Assembly: GCA_019057355.1 (NCBI GenBank)
Contig: DXJM01000194.1
Coordinates: 1-11,832, forward strand
Direction: 5' to 3'
Source of the DNA: Promethearchaeota archaeon
GTDB taxonomy: Archaea > Asgardarchaeota > Lokiarchaeia > Sigyniarchaeales > SOKP01
Length of the DNA stretch: 11,832 bases
In this document: one piece after another, positions 1 through 6,197 of the stretch
Numbering within the stretch: position 1 is the first letter of the stretch
Layout of the letters: every line of letters starts with the position of its first letter
Translations under genes and position numbers: made by a program
The notes under the pieces: model-generated
Told to the model about the DNA's origin: nothing
The model's database searches: none
Seen by the model: the letters and a program-made list of their open reading frames with translations, nothing else

Positions 1-189
1 AGGCATTAATTCCGCTTCCTCAAGCCGTTTGAAACTTGTATACGGTGGAATACCTCCCGACGCCATAACAGCCACATAAGTCGCGGCAAACGGCATCTCC
101 CTTTCAAGCCGCTGAGACCGTTCACCGGCTTTAGACATAGGCGTGAGCATAAAGGCAATCATTACAAACAATGGAGTGGGCACCAAGAA
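1..189 (-). CDS. Partial TadC/GspF-family membrane platform protein (archaeal type IV pilus/archaellum type)
   Basis: The minus strand is open from about position 189 to position 1 and runs off the window, so the C-terminal part is missing. It reads as one hydrophobic segment (FLVPTPLFVMIAFMLTP) followed by a cytoplasmic stretch (ERSQRLEREMPFAATY, then ASGGIPPYTSFKRL). The order TM segment, basic R-x-x-R-x-E-x-E-(L/M)-P-F and then a small-residue GGIPPY turn is what I know from archaeal TadC/FlaJ-type platform proteins, which sit in the membrane and couple a secretion ATPase to pilus assembly. The 5' end is missing: the frame stays open into the next gene without a convincing start or the expected N-terminal region. 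The DNA is about 50% GC against about 30% elsewhere. It may be a chimeric contig end or a truncated gene. The family call is from motif appearance only. Confidence 0.5.
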
Positions 190-204
190 GATGATGGGGA
201 TAAA

Positions 205-612
205 TTGAAAGATGTAAAGATAGTAACTATTGACCCTAGAGGAAGGATAGTTATCCCTAATAATATTAGAAAATCAATTGGGATCACCACTAACTCACAA
301 ATAATGCTTATAGCAGATTCAGATACCAAGGAAATTAAATTAACTCCGATAGGATTATCCGATAAGGAAAAACCAATCAAATTTCAAATAACCATGAAAG
401 ATGTTCCTGGAGCATTGGCACGAATTGCGAATATCTTTGCTGAAAAAAACATATCGCTAATATTTGGAACGTCTATCACCGTGGAAAGAGATAAATTCGC
501 AATATGGGAAGTAATCGGGCCACTTCCAAGTGATAAAAACATAGAGGACTTAAAAGAAGTGCTTTTGACTGAAGGTGATGCGATTAAAGTGGAAATAATT
601 CCATTAGATTAA
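205..612 (+). CDS. AbrB/SpoVT-type DNA-binding domain fused to an ACT domain; probable amino-acid-responsive regulator
   Basis: A 135-residue protein. Residues about 3-48 form a SpoVT-AbrB swapped-hairpin DNA-binding domain (KIVTIDPRGRIVIPNNIRKSIGI). Residues about 59-135 form an ACT domain with the signature DVPGALARIANIFAEKNISL, the loop that binds small ligands, usually amino acids, in this fold. AbrB domains dimerise to bind DNA and ACT domains dimerise to sense ligand, so a ligand-tuned transcription factor is the natural inference; the ligand is unknown. The start is taken as TTG at 205, which places the AbrB domain at the N-terminus as usual. The frame stays open further upstream, but only as the antisense of the GC-rich fragment. 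If that fragment is an assembly chimera, the native promoter is not in this window. No toxin gene is adjacent, so this is not a toxin-antitoxin antidote by context. Confidence 0.8.
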   Translation: MKDVKIVTIDPRGRIVIPNNIRKSIGITTNSQIMLIADSDTKEIKLTPIGLSDKEKPIKFQITMKDVPGALARIANIFAEKNISLIFGTSITVERDKFAIWEVIGPLPSDKNIEDLKEVLLTEGDAIKVEIIPLD

Positions 613-715
613 AATAAGTTTTATATAAATTTTGGCGTATAAGATGTAAAGCAAATGAAAGGCACGTTTATATTGAATAAAATTTATAAATTCATCGTGT
701 TATTAACATATTAGA

Positions 716-723
716 TTTTAAAA
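716..723 (+). promoter_or_regulatory. Candidate archaeal TATA box for the 768 gene
   Basis: TTTTAAAA lies 52 bases before the ATG at 768. With archaeal initiation about 25 bases downstream of TATA, this would give a leader of roughly 20-25 bases. The spacing matches the boxes seen before 1747, 6198 and 9990. The intergenic DNA is AT-rich, so chance matches are common. A second AT-rich palindrome at 681-692 is an alternative. Confidence 0.3.
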
Positions 724-767
724 GTTGAATTGAAATTTAAGAGAATTATTAACTAACTGGTAATCTC

Positions 768-1691
768 ATGGCAAAAATGAAAAAGAAAGAGAAGAAAAAA
801 AAAGAAAGAAAGGAAGAATTAGAAACAGGTGGAGAAGCAATAAAAGAAAAGGAATTATCACAAGCATTGCCGATTGCATCATTAGATGCGGCATTATCCG
901 CTCATAAGAAAGATGCTGAAGCAATGGATTCTGCTGTAGAAGGTATAAAGGAAACGGAGATAGATTTACAAGGATTATTATCTAATGTTGCATCAGGTGA
1001 AGGATTCTATCGCCGAGAAGTAAAGGAAGAAGAAAAAAAAATTAAACCTCAGTTAGTTTATGAAAGTCAAGAGAAACAAATAGTCGAAGATTTTTTATTA
1101 GAAGATGTACCATTAATAGAGAGAAAGCTAACAAGAGAAGAAATTAAACAGCGCACTCATCTCGTCGACACTTCATTACCAAAAAAGCAAGAGAACAAAA
1201 CTTCTCCATCTCAATCCATAAAGATTGGAATTCTTGGAGTTCAGGTACCTTTAGAAACAACTGTTAATAATGAAGATATGGGATCAGAATTATCCTCAGT
1301 TGAAAAAGAACCTTCCTTCGTTAAAAAAGAAAGCATATATCCAAAATTGGAGGATTTTTTCAAGGATTTGATAGAGGGATACAATACTAAGTATGAGAGA
1401 TGGGAAGATTCGATTTCGAGTATTTTATCTATTTTGAGACAGATGAGAAGAATAACAAAGCAAAATACAGAAGACTTGGTTAGCTCTATAAATAATGCCT
1501 ATGAAAAAGTTCAGAATGGCTTGAATGAATTTGTTATTAAAAGGACTGAAGTAGAAAAAATAGCCGAAGTCAATAGTCATGCACTTTCAAATCAATTTAA
1601 AAAAGTACTTGGAATGCTTGAATTACAGGTTAAAGAATATCAATTCAAGAGGTTGGTTGATGAGTACATCCATGCTCTAGAAGGTTTCTAA
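768..1691 (+). CDS. Lysine-rich, probably coiled-coil protein of unknown function
   Basis: A 307-residue protein I do not recognise. Residues 1-30 are extremely basic and charged (KMKKKEKKKKERKEE). Residues about 30-145 are charged, low in hydrophobics and probably largely disordered. A short hydrophobic island (KIGILGVQVPL, residues 152-162) interrupts this and may be a beta strand or a docking segment. Residues about 186-307 look helical and amphipathic with heptad-like spacing (YPKLEDFFKDLIEGY through LVDEYIHALEGF), consistent with a coiled coil. There is no signal peptide or membrane segment. The ATG at 768 is the first good start. Only 55 bases separate its stop from the actin-family gene, although that gene has its own TATA candidate. 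By position it could be a partner or filament-binding factor of the actin-family protein; this is inference. Confidence 0.75.
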   Translation: MAKMKKKEKKKKERKEELETGGEAIKEKELSQALPIASLDAALSAHKKDAEAMDSAVEGIKETEIDLQGLLSNVASGEGFYRREVKEEEKKIKPQLVYESQEKQIVEDFLLEDVPLIERKLTREEIKQRTHLVDTSLPKKQENKTSPSQSIKIGILGVQVPLETTVNNEDMGSELSSVEKEPSFVKKESIYPKLEDFFKDLIEGYNTKYERWEDSISSILSILRQMRRITKQNTEDLVSSINNAYEKVQNGLNEFVIKRTEVEKIAEVNSHALSNQFKKVLGMLELQVKEYQFKRLVDEYIHALEGF

Positions 1692-1703
1692 GTGTAAAGA
1701 ATC

Positions 1704-1710
1704 TTTAAAT
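1704..1710 (+). promoter_or_regulatory. Candidate TATA box for the actin-family gene
   Basis: TTTAAAT, preceded by purine-rich DNA (GTAAAGAATC), lies 43 bases before the ATG at 1747 in the 55-base gap. This allows initiation within the gap and a leader of about 15-20 bases. It would make the actin-CHAT pair a transcription unit separable from the 768 gene. Confidence 0.35.
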
Positions 1711-1746
1711 GGTTAAAACTCAAAAAATATTAATTTCACATTTACC

Positions 1747-2946
1747 ATGGCAGCAATAGAGGAATTAAAAAAAGACCCCTTAAGACCCCTGATAGTAGAT
1801 ATTGGAAGTAATACTTTTCGCTTGGGGTTTGCAGGTGATGATAATCCCGTAATAATAGCACCAAGTGTATATGTTGAAACGTCTGATTATCTATTTACAT
1901 CTGATATTATAGATGGCTTGGAGGATATTTTTATAAGTGAAGAGCGAACAAAAAAATATTTATTCGGACAAGAGGCTCTCGATTACAGATATATTCTGAA
2001 AATTCATGAATTCAAAAAAGAAGAAAACTACAATGTTTTCATGAAATTTTTTCAATATTATTATAACAAGCTAGAAATTGACCCAGAATATCGAGAAATG
2101 CAACCCATCATTATAATTTCTCCCTTCTTGATGACTGATTTAGAGAAATCTAAATTAAAGCAATTATTTTTTCAATCTTTTAATTTTCCTAAAATAGTCT
2201 TTTTATCAGAAAGCCAGGCAATAATGGCACCTCTCCAAAAGATTAGTGGTGTTGTGATCAATATGGGTGAATCAACAACTTATATTGATTCATTTTTACA
2301 TGGTTTTAATAAGATTACATCTCGAGATATTTTTCCAATAGCAGGGAAAGATTTAACAGCTCATTTACTTACTTTATGCGTCACTCAAAAAGAGAGTGGA
2401 AAAAAGAATTACGTAGATTATTTAATTGCTAAAGATATTAAAGAGCAATCATCTTTATGCGTGTTCAATGTGGAAGTAGAACATAAAAGGATAAAGGAAG
2501 GTGTTCTAAAATATGATAAAGAATTCATCTTGCCAGATGGAAATAGACTAGTTATCAACTCGGAACGATTCATGTTATCCGAACCATTATTCGATCCAAA
2601 GCTTATTCATATGGATTATATTAATTTGCCTGAAGCAATCTCTGAAATAATCAAATCATGGGAGCGAGAAAATTGGGAAGAATTAATTTCAAATATAATC
2701 CTTTCGGGAGGAGCGAGCTTGATACCGGGATTAAAGGATCGATTAAAAATTGAATTAAAAAAAGATTTTCCAGATAAAATAAGTGAGAAAACGAACATCA
2801 TTGCTCTATCAGGAAGAGAACACATGAGTTGGATTGGAGCCTCAATATTATATTTAAAAAATCAACTCCAGAAAGGATGGGTTCCTAATCCCACGCCTCG
2901 ACCTCCGCCTAAACCCATTAATACAAAACCAGATGGAGAAAAATAA
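1747..2946 (+). CDS. Divergent actin-family (Arp-like) protein with a proline-rich C-terminal tail
   Basis: A 399-residue protein collinear with eukaryotic actin. The phosphate-1 motif is at residues 17-30 (VDIGSNTFRLGFAG). The phosphate-2 motif is at 168-179 (GVVINMGESTTY). The adenosine motif is at 319-328 (LSGGASLIPG), with the WIGAS helix at 362-366. Residues 262-272 (LPDGNRLVINSERF) match actin's subdomain-4 region. The family forms ATP-dependent filaments or acts in Arp complexes. Several active-site positions are changed. Actin's DSGDG-TH reads as NMGES-TY, so Asp154 becomes Asn172 and His161 becomes Tyr179; Gln137 seems retained as Gln157 if a two-residue gap is allowed. The usual C-terminal end (EYDE...RKCF) is replaced by a tail with seven prolines between 380 and 390. 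It lies 20 bases upstream of the CHAT-domain gene, suggesting co-transcription. ATP hydrolysis or polymerisation cannot be judged from sequence. Confidence 0.9.
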   Translation: MAAIEELKKDPLRPLIVDIGSNTFRLGFAGDDNPVIIAPSVYVETSDYLFTSDIIDGLEDIFISEERTKKYLFGQEALDYRYILKIHEFKKEENYNVFMKFFQYYYNKLEIDPEYREMQPIIIISPFLMTDLEKSKLKQLFFQSFNFPKIVFLSESQAIMAPLQKISGVVINMGESTTYIDSFLHGFNKITSRDIFPIAGKDLTAHLLTLCVTQKESGKKNYVDYLIAKDIKEQSSLCVFNVEVEHKRIKEGVLKYDKEFILPDGNRLVINSERFMLSEPLFDPKLIHMDYINLPEAISEIIKSWERENWEELISNIILSGGASLIPGLKDRLKIELKKDFPDKISEKTNIIALSGREHMSWIGASILYLKNQLQKGWVPNPTPRPPPKPINTKPDGEK

Positions 2947-2966
2947 ATCAAAACTTGTTGATAATC

Positions 2967-5468
2967 ATGACCGAAATAATAGATGTAAAAAAAGAATTTC
3001 TTGAAAATTTCCAATTAAAAATTTTACAAGCTAGAAGGCTTTTGTCAGACTCAAATCATAAATGGGCTGATAAACTTTTCAATGAATTGTATTTTGAAAT
3101 TCAGAAATCAGAATGGATGGATGTCCAAAAAAAGAACCAATTAATAGTCATAATAATTAATAGTTGGCATTTATATATTAATTCACTAACGAAAAAGGAT
3201 GAAAATCAATTAAAACTTGATCCTATTAAATTTCTTGATGCTTACAATCGATTTTTTACCTTATTATCAAGACTGGATGATTTTTATCATTTTTCAATGT
3301 TTTTTACGAATCTCTTGAAATCTTTCATAACAATGGAAAATTTGTCTAAAGTAGGAATTACCAAATATATAAATTCTTATTGCAACCATGTTTATGCACG
3401 CCAAAAATACCTAGATCTAATTGAATTACAAATCTTATTAATGTATTTAAGAAAATCCGTTTTACCAACTGATTTGTTCATATTTAGTATGGAAAATCTC
3501 AGTAAAATTGTTTTAAAACTGAAACCTGATAAAAGAGCATTATTTATCAATATCTTTTTGGAAACCACTAGCATTAGGTTTGAATTAATGGAAGGTCAGG
3601 AATTTGTCAGGCTCATCAGTAAATTGTTGGTAAATCGCCTTCCTAGCAGTTTAAAAACGGAGTTTGGCAATTTAACAAAAATCTCAATCAACCAAAGGAC
3701 ATTTCCAACAATTTTAATAGATTTGGAGGAATTAATCCAATATTTAAGCGATATCGGAGAACAATCATGGATTATAATGATCGTAAGATACATGTATTCT
3801 AAAATAAATGAATATCAATCATTCCCTGAAGCAATAACCCATATCAGAGCATATATTGATTTTCTAATAGATAGGAGCCATTTTGAAGAAGTATTTGATA
3901 TTTATGATTTTATGGAAGATCTTTTTATTTACAAATCGGATTTGGGATATAGTAATGTCTTAATCGAACTCTGGATTGAAGCTTGTAAAAAATTTTTGTC
4001 CATCAAGGAAAAAAAATTTCTGCTTCAATCCCTCAACAAACTAAACACGCATCTTAAAATTCCAAGAACAAATGAACAACTATTTCATTTTTTTTATACG
4101 TGTAATTATCTATGGCAATTCAAATCACTTTATTATTCTTTGGAAGCCAAAGATTTCTGGAGAATGGTGTTTTATAGAGCATTTTTCGAAGAAAAAGATT
4201 TTTCCCTCTCTACAAGAATAATCCCTTTTTTGGACAAAAACCTCCAACCTCTATTGAACAATCTAAATCAATTATATGACGATGCTCAATCATTCAAGAA
4301 AGAAATTTATCATTTTGATCTTGATGAAGATTATATAATTCCTTCAGAAGGAAAAATATCGAAAATTATTATACACGTGAATTCATGGGGTTTAATCTCA
4401 TTTAAGATGATTGTTCAAGATAATATGGTAGTTGAAGGAAAAATAAAATATGAAATTTGGAATGATACTCAACTAGGAGAAATTTATGAAAATTTATTTT
4501 CATTTTCCCAAGACGAGAAACTTGATCTTAATTTAGCGGAATTCGGATGTATTTATTACTTATCCTTGCCTAAGATAATTAGGAGCATTTTATCAAGATT
4601 GCACGCACAAAAAGAAAACGAAATAAGTCAGATTCATCTTATTTTAGATTCAATGATCCTCCCATTTGAACTTATTCATGCTAATCAATTACTATTACTT
4701 CAATGTGCAATTTCATATAGGATAGGAGAATTGGATATTGGAGGAACGTCCTTCGAACAAAAAACAACAAGACATGATGCTCCATGTGATGTTTTAATCA
4801 TAAAGGCAACGAATAACCTCTATCCTACAAGCTGGAATGATAAAAAACAAGTAAAAGAGCTAATTTACCCCTTTAATGAAGCCAACGAAGAGCTTGATCA
4901 TATCATAAATTTTTTTAAAAGTTCAGAACACGTTAATACCTTTAATATATTAACTGAAAGTACATGCAATCGTGAAAATATTTTCTCTAATTTGTCTAAG
5001 AACAAGCTTGATATAATACATTTTATAGGAAATATTCATTATTCCACAACGAGCCCAAAAGATAGTTATTTCATCCTTGAAGATAAGAATATCATTAAAA
5101 TTGAGGAATTTTTAAATGCTATCAAGAAAAATCCGAATAAAATATGCCCTTTTATTTTTATAGAAAGCCAATTATTTGACAATGAAGGTGTAAAAATAAA
5201 CAATACTGTAAAGATTCTTGGTGAGTTATTCTCTCACTTAGATTATACATATATCAAAGGAATCATTGGAAGAATTTTTCCATTATTTACAAATGAAACG
5301 AGGGAAATTATTTCAGACTTCTATCGATCTTTTTTGAATAAACAAAGTCAAGGTATTTCATTGCTCAAGGCAATTTCAAAAGATCGAACCAAGAAGGAGA
5401 TTCAAATGCACCAAAGGGTATCCCTTACATCATTCATGCTCTTTGGAAGGTCTTGGGATGTATTATAA
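2967..5468 (+). CDS. Large helical protein with C-terminal CHAT (caspase-like) domain lacking the usual catalytic pair
   Basis: An 833-residue protein counted from ATG 2967; TTG codons at 2955 and 2958 are in frame but weaker starts. Residues about 1-430 are helix-rich and repeat-like, probably TPR/HEAT-like although no clean repeat is visible. Residues about 440-500 look beta-rich. Residues about 520-833 follow the CHAT order: ILDSMILPFELIH (559-571), DIIHFIGNIHYS (682 on), PFIFIESQLF (728 on), then IIGRIFPLF and a closing MLFGRSWDVL. CHAT domains are clan CD cysteine peptidases. The family's HFxGHG histidine position is Asn689 here, with His685 and His691 nearby. The position of the catalytic Cys (as in NACES) is Gln735; the nearest Cys is Cys727. 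I infer a pseudo-peptidase. It begins 20 bases after the actin-family gene with no promoter visible between them. The CHAT call is strong; loss of activity is an alignment-by-eye judgement. Confidence 0.8.
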   Translation: MTEIIDVKKEFLENFQLKILQARRLLSDSNHKWADKLFNELYFEIQKSEWMDVQKKNQLIVIIINSWHLYINSLTKKDENQLKLDPIKFLDAYNRFFTLLSRLDDFYHFSMFFTNLLKSFITMENLSKVGITKYINSYCNHVYARQKYLDLIELQILLMYLRKSVLPTDLFIFSMENLSKIVLKLKPDKRALFINIFLETTSIRFELMEGQEFVRLISKLLVNRLPSSLKTEFGNLTKISINQRTFPTILIDLEELIQYLSDIGEQSWIIMIVRYMYSKINEYQSFPEAITHIRAYIDFLIDRSHFEEVFDIYDFMEDLFIYKSDLGYSNVLIELWIEACKKFLSIKEKKFLLQSLNKLNTHLKIPRTNEQLFHFFYTCNYLWQFKSLYYSLEAKDFWRMVFYRAFFEEKDFSLSTRIIPFLDKNLQPLLNNLNQLYDDAQSFKKEIYHFDLDEDYIIPSEGKISKIIIHVNSWGLISFKMIVQDNMVVEGKIKYEIWNDTQLGEIYENLFSFSQDEKLDLNLAEFGCIYYLSLPKIIRSILSRLHAQKENEISQIHLILDSMILPFELIHANQLLLLQCAISYRIGELDIGGTSFEQKTTRHDAPCDVLIIKATNNLYPTSWNDKKQVKELIYPFNEANEELDHIINFFKSSEHVNTFNILTESTCNRENIFSNLSKNKLDIIHFIGNIHYSTTSPKDSYFILEDKNIIKIEEFLNAIKKNPNKICPFIFIESQLFDNEGVKINNTVKILGELFSHLDYTYIKGIIGRIFPLFTNETREIISDFYRSFLNKQSQGISLLKAISKDRTKKEIQMHQRVSLTSFMLFGRSWDVL

Positions 5469-5506
5469 GGTTTTAAATAGGAGAAATAAACAATTAAATA
5501 TTATTA

Positions 5507-5516
5507 TTTATATATT
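5507..5516 (+). promoter_or_regulatory. Candidate TATA box for the PLD-like gene
   Basis: TTTATATATT lies 42 bases before the ATG at 5549. A second candidate, TTTTAAATAG at 5471-5480, lies just after the CHAT stop codon and would give a longer leader. Either would let the PLD-like gene be expressed apart from the actin-CHAT pair. The start is also preceded by a purine-rich AAGGAAAGAG (5531-5540) that could act as a ribosome binding site. Confidence 0.3.
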
Positions 5517-5548
5517 CTAAAAAAAGAAAAAAGGAAAGAGAACAATTA

Positions 5549-6085
5549 ATGTCCGACCGCATTATAGAACTAAGATTGGAAAATCGAAGGCTAAAGGAGC
5601 AAGTCCAAAAATTCGAAGATAGAATTTTAACCCTTGTAGGAGCAATTAACATTCAATCCTCTGGAGTATTTCAAGATAAGAAAAATGTATTAAATGATAT
5701 GTTAATTGAACTAATAGGGCAAACAGAAGAAGAACTCCGAATAGTATCCCCAAAAATCGATCAATTTTATTCTACCGAGTTAAAAAAAGTAGCAGCAAAA
5801 GAAATTTCAATCTTGTTGATCACTAATGATAGAGGGGGATTAACAGGAGAATATCAGCAATATTATGATGACCTTAAAGCCACATCAGGTATTAAAGTTG
5901 TCAATAATCCAAACGTTAGATACATGCTAGTCTTTAATACAAAAAGAGGGATTTATTCAGGGGGTTCTTTGGATCGTAAAGAACTAGAGAGGTCTATATT
6001 AATTGCTACAACCGTGGAGTCAAAATCAAAATTAGCAAAAATTTCTGAAATTTTCAGTTTAATGCTTCCTTCCTTCATGAGATAA
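5549..6085 (+). CDS. Small PLD-fold protein with N-terminal coiled coil and no HKD motif
   Basis: A 178-residue protein. Residues 1-27 (RIIELRLENRRLKEQVQKFE) form a short charged coiled coil. Residues about 48-178 resemble one phospholipase-D-like repeat: a helix leading to EELRIVSPKID, then a strand (KEISILLITND), GIKVV, and NVRYMLVFNTKRGIYSGGSLD. In active members the last stretch carries HxKxxxxD; here His and Lys are replaced by Arg124 and Met126 and the Asp is absent. The fold may therefore serve binding or regulation, as in the C-terminal sensor domains of TrmB-type archaeal regulators, but no winged-helix domain is present. There is no signal peptide or TM segment. It lies 80 bases after the CHAT gene and ends at a hairpin. 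The fold assignment is by pattern and moderately sure; function is unknown. Confidence 0.65.
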   Translation: MSDRIIELRLENRRLKEQVQKFEDRILTLVGAINIQSSGVFQDKKNVLNDMLIELIGQTEEELRIVSPKIDQFYSTELKKVAAKEISILLITNDRGGLTGEYQQYYDDLKATSGIKVVNNPNVRYMLVFNTKRGIYSGGSLDRKELERSILIATTVESKSKLAKISEIFSLMLPSFMR

Positions 6086-6087
6086 AA

Positions 6088-6107
6088 GAGGTTTTTTTTC
6101 TAACCTC
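6088..6107 (+). terminator. Hairpin with T-rich loop after the PLD-like gene
   Basis: GAGGTT (6088-6093) and AACCTC (6102-6107) form a six-base-pair stem around a loop of TTTTTTCT, starting two bases after the TAA at 6085. The T-run contributes to the loop, an arrangement usable by archaeal T-dependent termination. It separates the PLD-like gene from the methyltransferase gene. Confidence 0.5.
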
Positions 6108-6141
6108 GTAAATATACAAATTAATTGCCACGGTATTTTTT

Positions 6142-6150
6142 TTTAAAATA
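6142..6150 (+). promoter_or_regulatory. Candidate TATA box for the methyltransferase gene
   Basis: TTTAAAATA lies 56 bases before the ATG at 6198 and follows the hairpin at 6088-6107, so termination and re-initiation between the two genes is plausible. The adjoining T-run makes the exact box uncertain. Confidence 0.3.
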
Positions 6151-6197
6151 TGAATAACGTAATGTGGTGAAAAATTTAAGGTCAATTTGGAATTAAG

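Noticed and set aside
121..204. Upstream in-frame extension of the AbrB-ACT gene on the plus strand.
   Set aside because: The extension translates to a histidine- and arginine-rich sequence that is the antisense of the TadC-like gene, lies in DNA of different composition and would add nothing domain-like before AbrB.
205..612. AbrB-domain protein as an antitoxin of a toxin-antitoxin pair.
   Set aside because: It carries a C-terminal ACT domain and no small toxin gene lies next to it; a ligand-sensing regulator fits better.
681..692. Perfect 12-base palindrome AATTTATAAATT before the 768 gene, considered as an operator.
   Set aside because: Only A and T, in a strongly AT-rich spacer, so chance is likely; no second copy of it was noticed elsewhere.
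2955..2966. TTG start of the CHAT gene four codons before the ATG.
   Set aside because: The ATG at 2967 gives a normal N-terminus (MTEIIDVKK); the TTG adds only MLII and has no better ribosome site.
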